A stretch of 64,000 bases of DNA, taken from the NCBI RefSeq assembly GCF_024139115.2, contig NW_026942886.1, positions 1-64,000 of the forward strand, in the 5' to 3' direction. This stretch comes from Armigeres subalbatus (Eukaryota; Arthropoda; Insecta; Diptera; Culicidae). Positions 47,301 to 59,154 of this stretch are shown one piece after another; the first letter of the stretch is position 1, and the number at the start of each line of letters is the position of its first letter. A program made the translations under genes and the position numbers. Below the pieces are notes generated by a model. The model searched no databases and was not told the DNA's origin. It saw only the letters and a program-made list of their open reading frames with translations.

Positions 47301-48083
47301 TTGGATTGGTTTGGTTGGTTTGGTTGGTTTGGTTGGTTTGGTTGGTTTGGATTGGTTTGGTTGGTTTGGATTGGTTTGGATTGGTTTGGATTGGTTGGTT
47401 TGGATTGGTTTGGATTGGTTTGGATTGGTTTGGTTGGTTTGGATTGGTTTGGATTGGTTTGGATTGGTTTGGATTGGTTTGGATTGGGATTTTGGATTGG
47501 TTGGTTTGGATTGGTTTGGATTGGTTTGGATTGGTTTGGTTGGTTTGGATTGGTTTGGTTGGATTGGTTTGGTTGGTTTGGTTGGTTTGGATTGGTTTGG
47601 ATTGGTTTGGATTGGTTTGGATTGGTTTGGATTGGTTTGGATTGGTTTGGTTGGTTTGGATTGGTTTGGATTGGTTTGGTTGGTTTGGATTGGTTTGGAT
47701 TGGTTTGGTTGGTTTGGATTGGTTTGGTTGGTTTGGTTGGTTTGGATTGGTTTGGATTGGTTTGGATTGGTTTGGTTGGTTTGGATTGGTTTGGATTGGT
47801 TTGGTTGGATTGGTTTGGTTGGTTTGGATTGGTTTGGATTGGTTTGGATTGGTTTGGATTGGTTTGGATTGGTTTGGATTGGTTGGATGGTTGGTTTGGA
47901 TTGGTTTGGATTGGTTTGGATTGGTTTGGATTGGTTTGGATTGGATTTGGATTGGTTTGGTTGGTTTGGATTGGTTTGGATTGGATTTGGATTGGTTTGG
48001 ATTGGTTTGGATTGGTTTGGATTGGTTTGGATTGGTTTGGATTGGTTTGGATTGGTTTGGATTGGATTTGGATTGGATTTGGA
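44341..48083. repeat. GGATTGGTTT minisatellite, 3.7 kb
   Basis: Uninterrupted tandem array of a 10-bp unit GGATTGGTTT, with an 11-bp GGATTGGATTT variant prevalent near the left edge and scattered elsewhere, and shorter GGTTGGTTT units. All Gs are on one strand as doublets, giving hundreds of potential two-tetrad quadruplexes. The unit lacks stops in most frames, so open frames of over 1,000 codons exist on both strands; they are not genes. Confidence 0.95.
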
Positions 48084-49090
48084 ATCATTTGGAACCCATG
48101 AGGGGCGGCAACAGGTGAATCCGCACCTGCGGGAGCACAAAATGTTGGCTTTGAGGGAGTTGATAGTAACCAACGGTGCATCATTGGGGACCCATGGGGG
48201 CGGCAGCAGTGCGAATCCGCACCTGCGGGAGCACAAAATGTTGGCTTTGAGGGGAGTTGATAGTAACCAACAGTGCATCATTGGAACCCATGAGGGCGGC
48301 AGCAGTGCGAATCCGCACCTGCAGGAGCACAAAATGTTGGCTTTGAGGGGAGTTGATAGTAACCAACAGTGCATCATTGAGACCCATGAGGGCGGCAGCA
48401 GTGCGAATCCGCACCTGCGAGAGCACAAAATGTTGGCTTTGAGGGGAGTTGATAGTAACCAACAGTGCATCATTGGAACCCATGAGGGCGGCAGCAGTGC
48501 GAATCCGCACCTGCGGGAGCGCAAAATGTTGGCTTTGGGGGGGTTGATAGTAACCAACAGTGCATCATTGGAACCCATGAGGGCGGCAGCAGTGCGAATC
48601 CGCACCTGCGGGAGCGCAAAATGTTGGCTTTGGGGGTTGAGAGTAACCAACAGTGCATCATTGGAACCCATGAGGGCGGCAGCAGTGCGAATCCGCACCT
48701 GCAGGAGCACAAAATGTTGGCTTTGAGGGGAGTTGATAGTAACCAACAGTGCATCATTGAGACCCATGAGGGCGGCAGCAGTGCGAATCCGCACCTGCGT
48801 GAGCGCAAAATGTTAGCTTTGGGGGGTTGATAGTAACCAACAGTGCATCATTGGAACCCATGAGGGCGGCAGCAGTGCGAATCCGCACCTGCGAGAGCAC
48901 AAAATGTTGGCTTTGAGGGGAGTTGATAGTAACCAACAGTGCATCATTGAGACCCATGAGGGCGGCAGCAGTGCGAATCCGCACCTGCGGGAGCGCAAAA
49001 TGTTGGCTTTGGGGGGTTGATAGTAACCAACAGTGCATCATTGGAACCCATGAGGGCGGCAGCAGTGCGAATCCGCACCTGTGGGGAGCA
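48084..49090. repeat. 96-bp satellite, block 8 (about 10 units)
   Basis: Same satellite as 1-18056. It starts abruptly out of the GGATTGG array at GGAATCATTTGGAACCC, within a partial unit, and ends with the CTGTGGGGAGCA terminal unit. The order of variants in the last three units matches the end of block 7. Confidence 0.93.
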
Positions 49091-49257
49091 TTTTAAAGAG
49101 ACTGTAAAGGTGTTCGGCCGTACGGCACACTATTTTTGTACACATACACGCTCACATCCACACATATAGCCTAAAGAGACTAATAGAAATTTTTGGATTT
49201 GGGCAAAGCTTCTTAGTTGTCGACCAAATTGTGACTAAGAGAAGGACAGCAGGGCTG
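49091..49257. repeat. Truncated satellite spacer 8 at segment B edge
   Basis: Left 167 bp of the spacer, cut at CAGCAGGGCTG exactly as at 18223. It differs from the A copy by a few bases (CAAATTGTGACTAAGAG instead of CAAGTGTGACTAAG). Confidence 0.9.
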
Positions 49258-50181
49258 GTCATATCAGTCCCTGTCATCCGGTTTTAATACAATCGAATGC
49301 TAATCATCCGGTGAATGAATGCAATTCGTTAAAGGACATGAGCAATACATTTCTCATTCATTGTTGAAAGGATATTTTGGTTCAGTGTACATGATCAACT
49401 AGACCTCGGCCAGGTTTTTTGAAATTTGTTCTGCCGAAAGAAATACTGCCCGCAGAGGTCCAAAGGTGCCAGTTTAATTAGGAACAGTGCTATGCAACCA
49501 TCAATGTGAAATTTCTCGGTGTAGAAGTCAGGCGTTGCGATTGTATCCATAGCCTCCCGGGGCTAAAAAACCTCAAATCGCATTTAGAGTGACTATGCGC
49601 GTTCATGCGTTTGATACCAAATGAAATGTGACAAACCTAAAAAATCTTCAACGATGAGAGTTGATAAACAATGTGCTTATCAGGTAACTAATGTTAGATT
49701 TCTTGAAGTATATATATCTTGTGTTTCACGTGGAATAGACAATCAGAACTAGTTCTGCTATTGCAGTTACTTTCAAGAAATTTGGCGTTTGAAAACCCAA
49801 GCATCAAAGCGAGCGTTCGGAATATAAAGTTTAATTGTACACACTTGCTTCTACTATTATAATAAAATTTTAGATTTCAAATGCATTTTTAATTAAATTT
49901 TCAATTTTATTATGCCGTAATTTTGACATAAGACCAAACACTGTGTATTATGCTCGAACGATCAGCTTTTGTTTCTACTCGTTTAAATCTTACAAAGGAG
50001 CCTAAATATGGGTTCCAGTTGCCAAATTTGGGCATTGGAATGAACGCTCCGTGCCATTGATCACAAACCAGGTATTCATCTAATACATTATCGAACATTA
50101 TATCTTTTTCATTTTGATGCAATATCATGCTAAACGGGTTGAAAACTCATGCTACAATTGATTTTAAAGTGGTATACTTTT

Positions 50182-50630
50182 AAGTGACGTTATAACGCAT
50201 TGAAAAACCTGTTTTTAAAGCACCTCGCGTTGTAACGTCACGAAATGTTTATGTCGAATAAAACGAACTTAGTCCGTATTTTAGGCATATTACCCCATAG
50301 GGTCATCCATTATCTTCATATATTTGAAAGGCGTTCATTATTTTTTGAGTAAAATAACAACCAGAGCAGAGAATTATCCATGTATAAGTCAAGGTACAAA
50401 ATCACGAATTCACGCGCGTTGTAACGTCACGCAGCTAATTGCATCCCAGAAAGCCATTTTCCTACACATATTCGGTGTTAATATATCTATTCGATCCGAA
50501 ATTTTATAATATTTATAATTTTTATAATAATTTTCAGAATATGTAATAATATTCATAAGTTTACAGATGTTTTATGCAAGCTTTCTCCAGAAAACCATTT
50601 AAAGGTACGTCAAAACGTTGTAACGTCACG
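50182..50630. repeat. GCGTTGTAACGTCACG box cluster, copy B
   Basis: Direct boxes at 50227-50242, 50416-50431 and 50616-50630. The inverted first box is mutated here (AGTGACGTTATAACGC, about 50181-50196), so the perfect inverted pair of segment A is imperfect in B. Confidence 0.75.
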
Positions 50631-51206
50631 CCAGAATGTGTCAAAAACATTTTGTTTTCATGTGAACACTGTTCAAAAGCGTTTTAAAATTTGTCGATGC
50701 TTGTTTGACAATATCTAAAACGTTAGAATTAGAACAAAAACGGATTTTATGAGCCACCAGAAGGATACGAGCTCGAAACAAATTCTACTGAGGATGCCAG
50801 ATCTTTCGGCACGTATTATTTCTTTGAAAATTCAAATGTCACCAAGTTTCGTGCATACATCGAAGCATCGATAAGGAATGAAGCCATTTGAAGTAAAAAA
50901 CGTACCGAAATAAACCAACAGCAGTTTATTTTTATTCTTAAAGTTTTGTGTCCAGATTTTGTCGCGATCAATCCTTAGTAAAGATTAATGTTTGAATGAA
51001 AAATTTTCTTTATAATCGTTTGTGTACAAAATTTGAGAAGTTCCCCGGGGCTAGAGAGGTCAATTTGGATGAATCACCCCATGAGCTTATTCTGGAAACC
51101 TACCTAGCTTTCGTTTGGTGCCTAAAGATCGAAAATCGGTTGAAATTTGAGTTTTTGTGATCGTGATGAAATCTTGGGTCCAAATGGACCCCAATGCACA
51201 ATGTGT

Positions 51207-51620
51207 TACTTTTTGCCTTTCTCGTATAAATAATAAGTATACAGTAAAGTCTATATGATCGCTCCACAAACAAACTTTTTATAGAAGGCCCGGAGACCCA
51301 TAGTGTTATATACCAATCGACTCAGGTCGACGAATTGAGGTGATGTCTGTGTGTGTGCGAAAAAGTTTAGCTCACGTTTTTGGTACTTATCCTCAACCGA
51401 TTTACTTGCAACAAGACGCGGAATCCTGTCGTATTGTTTCCTCGTAAAAACGCGTGAAAACGTGTAGCTCACTTTTAATGCACTTACCCTCAATCGATTT
51501 ACTCACAACAAATTGCATTCGACGCGGAATCCTGTTCCATTATTTTCTATTGAAAATAGTCCAGATGAGAATATTACCTTAGAAATTATGGCCAAAATAC
51601 TTTTGCCTTTCTTGTGCAAC
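51207..51620. mobile_element. MITE-like element (GCCTTTCTCGTA termini), copy B
   Basis: Counterpart of 20157-20565, essentially unchanged, including GGAGACCCATAGTGTT and the TG run. Confidence 0.6.
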
Positions 51621-52246
51621 AAAGCTGTAGCGAAAGGCTATAATTTCACTCCGAAAATGAACTATCGGATGCTTCCACACTGATACACTTCCCTCCCTCT
51701 TCATACGGGAGTTTGACAGAAGGAAGGTCATGAGATTTATATCATAACAAATATTGCCCTCCGCTCCGGGAATGACATTTTCGTTCTCTGTTGTGTAGTC
51801 GGAACAGTTTAACAAACATACAGGAGTGATATCCTTAAACTATATGATTGGCAGATGTTGGCAGGTAAATAAAATTTCCATAAAAAATAGAAATTTTCCA
51901 TTGAAAAAATAGGAAATTGACATTAAAGCAATCAGGTTATGAGCAATAAATAAATGAACAATTTTCACAAATCAAGACAAAATTTTCAAAACGACTTATC
52001 TGCTTTTGTAAACAAAGATTCAAACGACGATTTGACGAATCTGATAGCTCACCCACGCAAACCAACACCATCAACAGGTAGCGGCATCATTCCCTACCTA
52101 CCTTGAGTGGTGTTGGTTTCGTTCAATTCAGTCCAAATAATATAAAATTTGTTCAAACAACTTAGAATTTTCCTCAAAACAATTTCATTATTCCGTGATA
52201 CTATCTGATTCAGATTGGTTTTATACGTCAGTATCCCACAAGACTT

Positions 52247-55200
52247 TGGAGGCTTCGAACCTCTTGGAAGAAGGCTTCCAGGCACCTCTTAAGCAGGCCG
52301 AACCAGTTGGAAGGAGAGCTTCCGAGCCTCTTGAAGGAGACTTCCGAGCCTCTTGAAAGGAGGCTTCGAGCCTCTTAAACGGAGGCTTCAGACCAGTTGA
52401 AAGTAGGCTTCCGAGGCCACTTGAAAGAGGCTTGAGGCCTCTTGAAAGGAGCTTCCGAGCCTCTTGAAGAAGGCTTCCGAGCCTCTTGAAGGAGGCTTCC
52501 GAGCCTCTTAAAGGAGGCTTCAGGCCTCTTGAAAGAAGGCTTCGAACCTCTTGAAGGAGGCTTCTGGGCCTCTTGAAGGAGGCTTCAGAGCCTCTTGAAG
52601 GAGGCTTCAGGCCTCTTGAAGGGGGCTTCCAAGCCTCTTGAAGGAGGCTTCAGGCCTCTTGAAGGAGGCTTCCAGGCCTCTTGAAGGAGGCTTCCAGGCC
52701 TCTTGAAAGGAGGCTTCAGGCCTCTTGAAAGGAGGCTTCAGGCCTCTTGAAGGAGGCTTCCAGGCCTCTTGAAAGGAGGCTTCCAGGCCTCTTGAAGGAG
52801 GCTTGAGGCCTCTTGAAGGAGGCTTCCAGGCCTCTTGAAGGGAGGCTTCCGGGCCTCTTGAAAGGAGGCTTCCAGGCCTCGAAAGGAGGCCAGGCCTCTT
52901 GAAGGAAGCTTCCAGGGCCTCTTGAAGGAGGCTTCCGAGGCCTCTTGAAAGGAGGCTGAGCCACTTGAAAGGGCTTCCAGGCCTCTTGAAAGGGAGGCTT
53001 CCAGGCCTCTTGAAGAGGCTTCCAGGCCTCTTGAAGGGAGGCTTCCGGGCCTCTTAAAGGAGGCTTCCAGGCCTCTTGAAAGAAGGCTTCCAGACCTCTT
53101 GAAAGCAGGCTTCCGGAGTCTCTTGAAAGGAGGCTGGAGCCTCTTGAAGGAGGCTTCAGAGCCTCTTGAAGGGGCTTCAAGCCTCTTGAAGGAGGCTTCC
53201 AGGCCTCTTGAAGGAGGCTTCCAGGCCTCTTGAAGGAGGCTTCCAGGCCTCTTGAAGGAGGCTTCCAGGCCTCTTGAAGGAGGCTTCCAGGCCTCTTGAA
53301 GGAGGCTTCCAGGCCTCTTGAAGGAGGCTTCCGAGGCCTCTTGAAGGAGGCTTCCAGGCCTCTTGAAGGAGGCTTCCAGGCCTCTTGAAGGAGGCTTCCA
53401 GGCCTCTCGAAGGAGGCTTCCAGGCCTCTTGAAGGAGCTTCCGGGCCTCTTGAAGGAGGCTTCCAGGCCTCTTGAAGGAGGCTGGAGGCCTCTTGATAGA
53501 AGGCTTCCAGACCTCTTGAAAGGAAGCTTTCGATCCTCTTGAAAGGCTTTCGATCTTCTTGAAGGCGGTTTCCGAGCTTCTTGGAAGGAGGCTTCAGGCC
53601 TCTTGAAGGAGGGTTTCGAGGCCTCTTGAAAGGAGGTTTTCAGGCCTTCTGAAGGAGGCTGAGCCTCTTGAAAGGAGGCTTCCAGTCTCTTGAAGGAGGC
53701 TTCCAAGCCTCTTGAAAGGGCTTCCGAGCCTCTTGAAGGAGGCTTCAGAGCCTCTTGAAAGGAGGCTGGGGCCTCTTGAAGGGAGCTTCGAGCCTCTTGA
53801 AGGAGGCTTCAGGCCTCTTAAACGAAGGCTTCCAGGCCTCTTAAACAGATGCTTCCAGGCCTTTTTAAAGGAGGCTTCCAGGCCTCTTGAAAAGGCTTCC
53901 AAGCCTTCTCAAGCAGGCTTCAAGCCTCTTGAAAGGAGGCTTCAGGCCTCTTGAAGGAAGCTTCCAGGCCTCTTGAAAGGAGGGCTTCCAGGCCTCTTGA
54001 AGGAGGCTTCCAGGCCTCTTGAAGGGAGGCTTCCAGGCCTCTTGAAGGAGGCTGGGCCTCTTGAAGGAGGCTTCCGGGCCTCTTGAAGGAGGCCAGGCCT
54101 CTTGAGAGGAGGCTTCCAGGCCTCTTGAAGGGGGCTTCAGGCCTCTTGAAGAGGCTTCCAGGCCTCTTGAAGAGAGCTTCCAGGCCTCTTGATGGGAGGC
54201 TTCACAGCCTTTGAAAGGAGGCTGGCTTCTTGAAAGGAGGCTTCAGCCTCTTGAAGGAGGCTTCAGAGGCCTCTTGAAGGAGGCTTCCGGGCCTCTTGAA
54301 GGGAGGCTTCCAGGCCTCTTGAAGGAGGCTTCCGGGCCTCTTGAAGGAGGCTTCCAGGCCTCTTGAAGGAGGCACCGGGGCCTCTTGAAGGAGGCTTCCA
54401 GGCCTCTTGAAGGAGGCTTGAGGCCTCTTGAAGGAGGCTTGAGGCCTCTTGAAGAGGCTTCCAGGCCTCTTGAAGGAGGGCTTCCGAGTCTCTTGAAGAG
54501 GGCTTCCGAGCCTCTTGAAGGAGGATTCCAGCCTCTTGAAGGAGGCTTCCAGGCCTGTTGGAAGGGACCTCCAAGCTTCTTGAAGGGACTTCCGAGGCCA
54601 TTTGAAAGGAGCTTCCGAGGCCTCTTGAAAGGGAGGCTTCAGGCCTCTTGAAGGGAGGCTTCCAGGCTTCTTGATGGGAGGCTTCCAGGCCTCTTGAAGG
54701 AGGCTTCAGGCTTCTTGAAGGACGCTTCCAGGCCTCTTGAAGGAAGCTTTCAGGCCTCTTGAAGGAGGCTTCCAGGCCTCTTGAAAAAGGCTTCCTAACC
54801 TCTTGAAGGAGGCTGGGCCTCTTGAAGGGAGCTTGCAGGCCTCTTGAAAGGAGGCTTCCAGGCCTCTTGAAAGAAGTTTCCAGAGCTTCTTGAAAGGAGG
54901 TTTCAGGCCTTCTGAAGGAGGCTTCCAGGGTTCTTGGAGGAAGCTTCCGAGGCCTCTTGAAGGAGGTTTCAGGCCTCTTGAAAGGGTTTCCGAGCCTTCT
55001 GAAGGAAGTTTCGAGGCCTCTTGAAGGAGGCTTCCAGGCCTCTTGGAAGGAGGCTTCCGAGGCCTCTTGAAAGGAGGCTTCCGAGCATCTTGAAGGAGGC
55101 TTCCAGGCCTCTTGAAGGGGAGCTTCAGGCCTCTTGAAGGGAAGCTTCGAGGCCTCTTGAAGGCCTCTTAAGCTTAGGCTTCGAGGCCTTTCTAAAGGAG

Positions 55201-58200
55201 GCTTCAGGCCTGTTGGAAGGAGACTTCCAGGCCTCTTGAAGGAGACTTCCAGGCCTCTTGAAAGGAGGCTTTCAAGCCTCTTGATAGAAGGCTTCAGAGC
55301 TTCTTGAAAGGAAGCTTCCAGGCCTCTTGAAGGCCTCTTAAACAGAAGGCTTCAGGCCGTTTTAAAGAGGCTTCCAGGCCTGTTGGAAGGAGACTTCCAG
55401 GCCAGCCTCTTGAAGGAGACTTCCAGGCCTCTTGAAAGGAGGCTTCCAGGCCTCTTGAAGAAGGCTTCGGAGCCTCTTGAAGGAGGCTTCCAGGCCTCTT
55501 GAAGGAGGCTTCCAGGCCCTCTTGAAGGAGGCTTCCGAGGCCTCTTGAAAGGGACTTCCAGGCCTCTTGAAAGGAGGCTACAGGCCTTCTGAAGGAGGCT
55601 TCCGAGCCTCTAGAAGGAGGCTTCCAGGCCTCTAGAAAGGAGGCTGAGGCCTCTTGAAAGAGGCTTGAGCCTCTTGAAGGAGGGTTCAGGCCTCTTGAAA
55701 GGGGTTTCCAGAGCCTTCTGAAGGAAGTTTCCAGGCCTCTTGAAGGAGGCTTCCGGGCCTCTTGGAGGAGGCTTCCAAGAGCCTCTTGAAGGAGGCTTCC
55801 AGGCATCTTGAAGGAGGCTTCCGAGCCTCTTGAAGGAGGCTTCAGAGCCTCTTGAAGGAAGCTTCCAGGCCTCTTGAAGGCCTCTTAAACTAAGGCTTCC
55901 AGGCCTTTCTAAAGGAGGCTTTCAGGCCTGTTGGAAGGAGACTTCCAGGCCTCTTGAAGGAGACTTCCAGGCCTCTTGAAGGAGGCTTCCAGGCCTCTTG
56001 AAGGAGGCTTCCAGGCCTCTTGAAAGAGTTTCCGAGGCTTCTTGAAAGGAGGCTTCCGAACTCTTGAAGGAGGTTTCCAGGACTTTTGAAAGAGGTTTCC
56101 GAGCCTTCTGAAGGAAGTTTCCAGGCCTCTTGAAGGAGGCTTCCAGGCCTCTTGGAGGAGGCTTCCGGGCCTCTTGAAGGAGGCTTCCGAGCATCTTGAA
56201 GGAGGCTTCCAGGCCTCTTGAAAGGAGGCTGGAGCCTCTTGAAGGCTTCCAGGCCTCTTGAAGGCCTCTTAAACTAAGGCTTCCAGGCCTTTCCTAAAGG
56301 AGGCTTCCAGGCCTGTTGGAGGAGACTTCCGAGGCCTCTTGAAAGGAGACTTCCAGACCTCTTGAAAGGAGGCTTCCAGGCCTCTTGAAAGGAGGCTTCA
56401 GAGCCTATCGAAAGAAGGCTTTAGAGCCTCTTGAAAGGAAGCTTCCGAGGCCTCTTGAAAGGAGGCTTCCAGAGCCTTTGGAAGGAGGGCTTCCGAGGCC
56501 TCTTGAAAGGAGGCTTCCAGGCATCTTGAAAGGAGGGCTTCCAGGCCTCTTGAAAGGAGGCTTCAGAGCCTCTTGAAATGAAGCTTCCAGGCCTCTTGAA
56601 GGCCTCTTAAACTAAGGCTTCAGGCCTTTCTAAAGGAGGCTTCCAGGCCTGTTGGAAGGAGACTTCGAGGCCTCTTGAAAGGAGACTTCCAGGCCTCTTG
56701 AAAGGAGGCTTCCAGGCCTCTTGAAGGAGGCTTCCGAGCCTCTTGAAAGAAGTTTCCAGGCTTCTTGAAGGAGGCTTCCGAGCCTCTTGGAAGGAGGTTT
56801 CCAGGCCTCTTGAAGGAGGTTTCCAGGCCTTCTGGAGCAGAGTTTCCAGGCCTCTTGAAGGAGGCTTCCAGGCCTCTTGGAAGGAGGCTTGAGGCCTCTT
56901 GAAGGGAGGCTTCCAGGCATCTTGAAGGAGGCTTCCAGGCCTCTTGAAAGGAGGGCTTCAGAGCCTCTTGAAAGGAAGCTTCGAGGCCTCTTGAAGGCCT
57001 CTTTAATTAAGGCTTCCAGGCCTTTCTAAAGGAGGCTTCAGGCCTGTTGGAAGGAGACTTCGAGCCTCTTGAAAGGAGACTTCCAGAGCCACTTGAAAGG
57101 AGGCTTCCAGGCCTCTTGAAAGGAGGGCTTCCAGGCCTCTTGATGGAAGGCTTCAGGGCCTCTTGAAAGGAAGCTTCCAGGCCTCTTGAAGGAGGCTTCC
57201 AGGCCTTTGGAAGGAGGCTGGAGGTCTCTTGAAAGGAGGCTTCCGAGCCTCTTGAAAGGAGGCTTCCGAGCCTCTTGAAAGGAGGCTTCCTAGTCTCTTG
57301 AAAGGAGGCTTCCGAGCCTCTTGATAGAAGCCTTCAGAGCCTCTTGAAAGGAAGCTTCCGAGCCTCTTGAAAGGCCTTCTAAACGAAGCTTTCCGAGCCT
57401 TTTTAAAAGAAGGCTTCATGGTCTGTTGGAAGGAGACTTCCGAGCCAGCCTCTTGAAAGGAGACTTCCGAGCCTCTTGAAAAGGAGGCTTCCAGGCCTCT
57501 TGAAGGAGGCTTCGAGGCCTCTTGATAGAAGGCTTCAGAGCCTCTTGAAAGGAAGCTTCCAGGCCTCTTGAAGGAGGCTTCCGGGCCTCTTGAAGGAGGC
57601 TTCGAGGCCTCTTGAAGGGACTTCCGAGGCCTCTTGAAGGAGGCTTCCAGGCCTTCTGAAGGAGGCTTCCAGGCCTCTAGAAGGAGGCTTCCAGGCCTCT
57701 TGAAAGGGCTTCCAGGCCTCTTGAAGGAGGGTTCCAGGCCTCTTGAAGGAGGCTGCCAGGCCTCTTGAAGGAGGCTTCCAGGCCTCTTGAAAGAGGCTGA
57801 GGCCTCTTGAAGGAGGCTTCCGGGCCTCTTGAAGGAGGCTTCCAGGCCTCTTGAAGGAGGCCAGGCCTCTTGAAAGGAGGCTGCCAGAGGCCTTGTGAAA
57901 GGAGGCTTCCAGGCCTCTTGAAGGGAGGGCTTCAGGCCTTTGAAGGAGGGCTTCCGAGGCCTCTTGAAAGGAGGCTTCCAGCCTCTTGAAAGGAGGCTTC
58001 CCAGCCTCTTGAAGGAGGCTTCCGAGGCCCTCTTGAAAGAGGCTTCCGAGGCCTCTTGAAAGGAAGCTTTCGATCCTCTTGAAAGGAAGCTTGATCTTTT
58101 TGAAGGGGCTTCAGTCTCTCTTGGAAGGAGGTTTCCGAGCTTTTTAAACAAGCCTTCGAGCCTCTTAAAAGAGGCTTCCAAGCCCCCTGGAAGATGTATT

Positions 58201-58240
58201 CCAAAGTATTCTTGAAACGAGGCTTCCAGAGGAAGCTCCA
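52247..58240. repeat. 22/23-bp hairpin minisatellite, copy B
   Basis: Counterpart of 21272-27455, but most units read GGAGGCTTCCAGGCCTC plus TTGAA (22 bp), losing one A of the linker and changing CCGAGCC to CCAGGCC; this weakens the GAGGCT/AGCCTC stem. A short stretch (about 57240-57480) keeps the A-type 23-bp unit. The contrast with the conserved flanks is striking. Confidence 0.9.
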
Positions 58241-58329
58241 GATGCACGAAACCTTGGGAAAATTGCGCTTCTGATAGCATGCAAATGAATCTGAAATATT
58301 TGAGTCCTATAAAGTAATAAGTGAAGTCT

Positions 58330-58930
58330 TATCGGATAAATAGACCTGCAGGGAAGCTAGCACTGAACGGATAAATCTTTCATGACTTGACTGATCGGGT
58401 AGATCACATATTCTATATTCCAGGACGAAGCATAAAGGGCTGTAATTGCTTGTAAAAGAAATGAGATCGGGTAGATCGCATGCTCTGAGCTCCAGGATGT
58501 TTTGGTGAACCATAAAGGGCCTGTAGTTGCTTGTAAAAATAATTAGCGCGATATGATTGAACGGACTTGCTGAGATGTTCACCGATGCACGGGTACATCG
58601 TTATTTACTTGGTTGATCAGATAGATCATATATTATGAACTCCAAGACATTTTGGAGAACCAAAAAAGCCTGTAGTAGCTGCTAAAAGTAATTATTGAAA
58701 TCCTATCGGCTCAATGGACCAGTTGGGATGCTGGTGCTGAACGGATACATCTGTTATGACATGGTTGACCGGGTAGATCACGTATTCCGAACACCAAGAC
58801 GTTTTGGAGAACTATAAACGGCCTGTAGTTGCTTGTAAAAGTAATAAGTGCAATCCTATTGGCTCAACAGATCCGCTAGAATGTTTACCGATGCACGGAT
58901 TCATCGTTCAGGACTTGGTCTAAATCGCAT
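58330..58930. repeat. Degenerate tandem repeats, about 175-bp period (B)
   Basis: Counterpart of 27540-28240, with a deletion of part of one unit (near 58465) and another near 58920-58935 relative to A. Confidence 0.65.
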
Positions 58931-59154
58931 ATTCGCAAACTCGACTAATTTATGTATCATGATCACATGGATAGTTTTTGACATACATTTCGTTTCTGGA
59001 CATATTTTCTGATGCACTCTAGGATATGTACTCCAGAACAGTTTGGACGGCCTAGGACATCCGAAAAAAATATTTCAATACTTTTTCTTTCTATACTAAT
59101 TATGGCAGGATCCAATGGAAAAGCTCAAATTTGTACGTCAAATCGGCGTAAAAA

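Noticed and set aside
44341..48083. Telomeric repeat
   Set aside because: The unit is not the insect TTAGG repeat, the array is internal, and dipteran telomeres lack TTAGG.
44096..48794. Open frames of about 1,360-1,490 codons on the minus strand and about 1,400 on the plus strand
   Set aside because: They are translations of the GGATTGGTTT array (10-residue peptide repeat) running into satellite; open in several frames on both strands at once, with no start, domain or splice context.
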